The notes under the pieces: model-generated
The model's input: the letters and a program-made list of their open reading frames with translations, nothing else
Databases searched by the model: none
Told to the model about the DNA's origin: nothing
Assembly (NCBI GenBank): GCA_947452525.1
Contig: CANGCW010000001.1
Coordinates: forward strand, 1-42,451
Length of the DNA: 42,451 bases
Origin: Actinomycetota bacterium
GTDB taxonomy: Bacteria; Actinomycetota; Actinomycetes; Nanopelagicales; Nanopelagicaceae
Direction of reading: 5' to 3'
Shown here: in pieces, positions 42,270 to 42,451 of the stretch
Position numbering within the stretch: position 1 is the stretch's first letter
How the letters are laid out: each line of letters starts with the position of its first letter
Translations under genes and position numbers: made by a program

Positions 42270-42451
42270 AGAGTGCCCTTAGTTGACGGGATGCCTGTGA
42301 TGCGAGAGTCAAGTGCAACTGCATCGCGAAGTGCACGTGCAACAGCCTTGAACTGCGCCTCGAAGACGTGATGAGCATTGCGACCTTCAAGCACTCGAAC
42401 GTGAAGCGCGATACGCGCCTCAGCAATAATTGACTCCCAGATATGGCGACC
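42266..42451 (-). CDS. hisB: Imidazoleglycerol-phosphate dehydratase (C-terminal part)
   Basis: The last 61 codons of hisB enter from the right edge, in frame from the final base. They read GRHIWESIIAEARIALHVRV and then NAHHVFEAQFKAVARALRDA, ending GIPSTKGTL. The HH pair and following glutamate are manganese ligands of the second half of the dehydratase, and the C-terminal PSTKG is invariant. The enzyme makes imidazole acetol phosphate. The N-terminal part lies outside the window. Confidence 0.95.
   Translation of the reverse strand, partial: GRHIWESIIAEARIALHVRVLEGRNAHHVFEAQFKAVARALRDAVALDSRITGIPSTKGTL

Noticed and set aside
1..42451. Defence system, prophage, insertion sequence or CRISPR array
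   Set aside because: No transposase, integrase, restriction, toxin or cas-like gene, no terminal inverted repeats and no regularly spaced direct repeats were seen. All long frames are core genes.

Overview
The window is a dense, almost gap-free stretch of core genes from an actinobacterium. Diagnostic features are whiA next to yvcK and rapZ, the 5' end of an rbpA-like gene, a four-S1-domain ribosomal protein S1, an ANTAR response regulator (PdtaR type) beside pyk, a TrpM-like micro-ORF between trpE and trpC, and a his-trp cluster. Moderate GC, tiny spacers and many 1-11 nt gene overlaps suggest a streamlined genome, for example a freshwater acI/Nanopelagicales-like lineage. The lineage is inference, not seen directly. 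From memory, the gene order follows the Streptomyces chromosome from rbpA/secG through whiA, uvrC, uvrA, uvrB, rpsA, polA, liv, pdtaR/pyk, gltBD, lgt, trp and his, with most intervening genes missing.

Layout. Nearly everything is on the minus strand and reads from high to low coordinates. Right end (about 33.1-42.5 kb): hisB (partial), hisH, hisA/priA, hisF, hisI, trpE, a 48-codon trpM-like ORF, trpC, trpB, trpA, a DsbA-like thioredoxin, lgt and a VIT1/CCC1-type transporter, mostly with overlapping or abutting ends. Next come gltB-gltD, pyk, a tRNA with a CAA anticodon and pdtaR (24.8-33.0 kb). Then a branched-chain amino-acid ABC system, livK-terminator-livH-livM-livG-livF (19.8-24.6 kb). 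polA and a MenI-like thioesterase diverge from a 31-bp intergenic region. An MFS transporter gene converges on polA. rpsA, coaE, uvrB, uvrA, uvrC, rapZ, yvcK and whiA form one long gene train (3.6-15.3 kb). The glycolytic run gap-pgk-tpiA, then secG, and the first codons of rbpA close the left end. Only the MFS and thioesterase genes are on the plus strand.

Functionally the region combines lower glycolysis, nucleotide excision repair and DNA polymerase I, glutamate synthase, Trp and His synthesis, amino-acid uptake, and envelope functions (SecG, Lgt, DsbA-like). I found no mobile element, CRISPR array, phage, toxin or defence locus. The most interesting material is small: a tRNA whose 3' end lies one base from the pdtaR start codon, that same tRNA having a short variable arm with a leucine anticodon, a divergent pair of apparently leaderless promoters, an unexplained 25-34 codon reading frame upstream of gap, and a branched-chain amino-acid binding protein with no lipobox. 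The longest stretch without an assigned gene is 227 bases, so no gap exceeds 300 bases.
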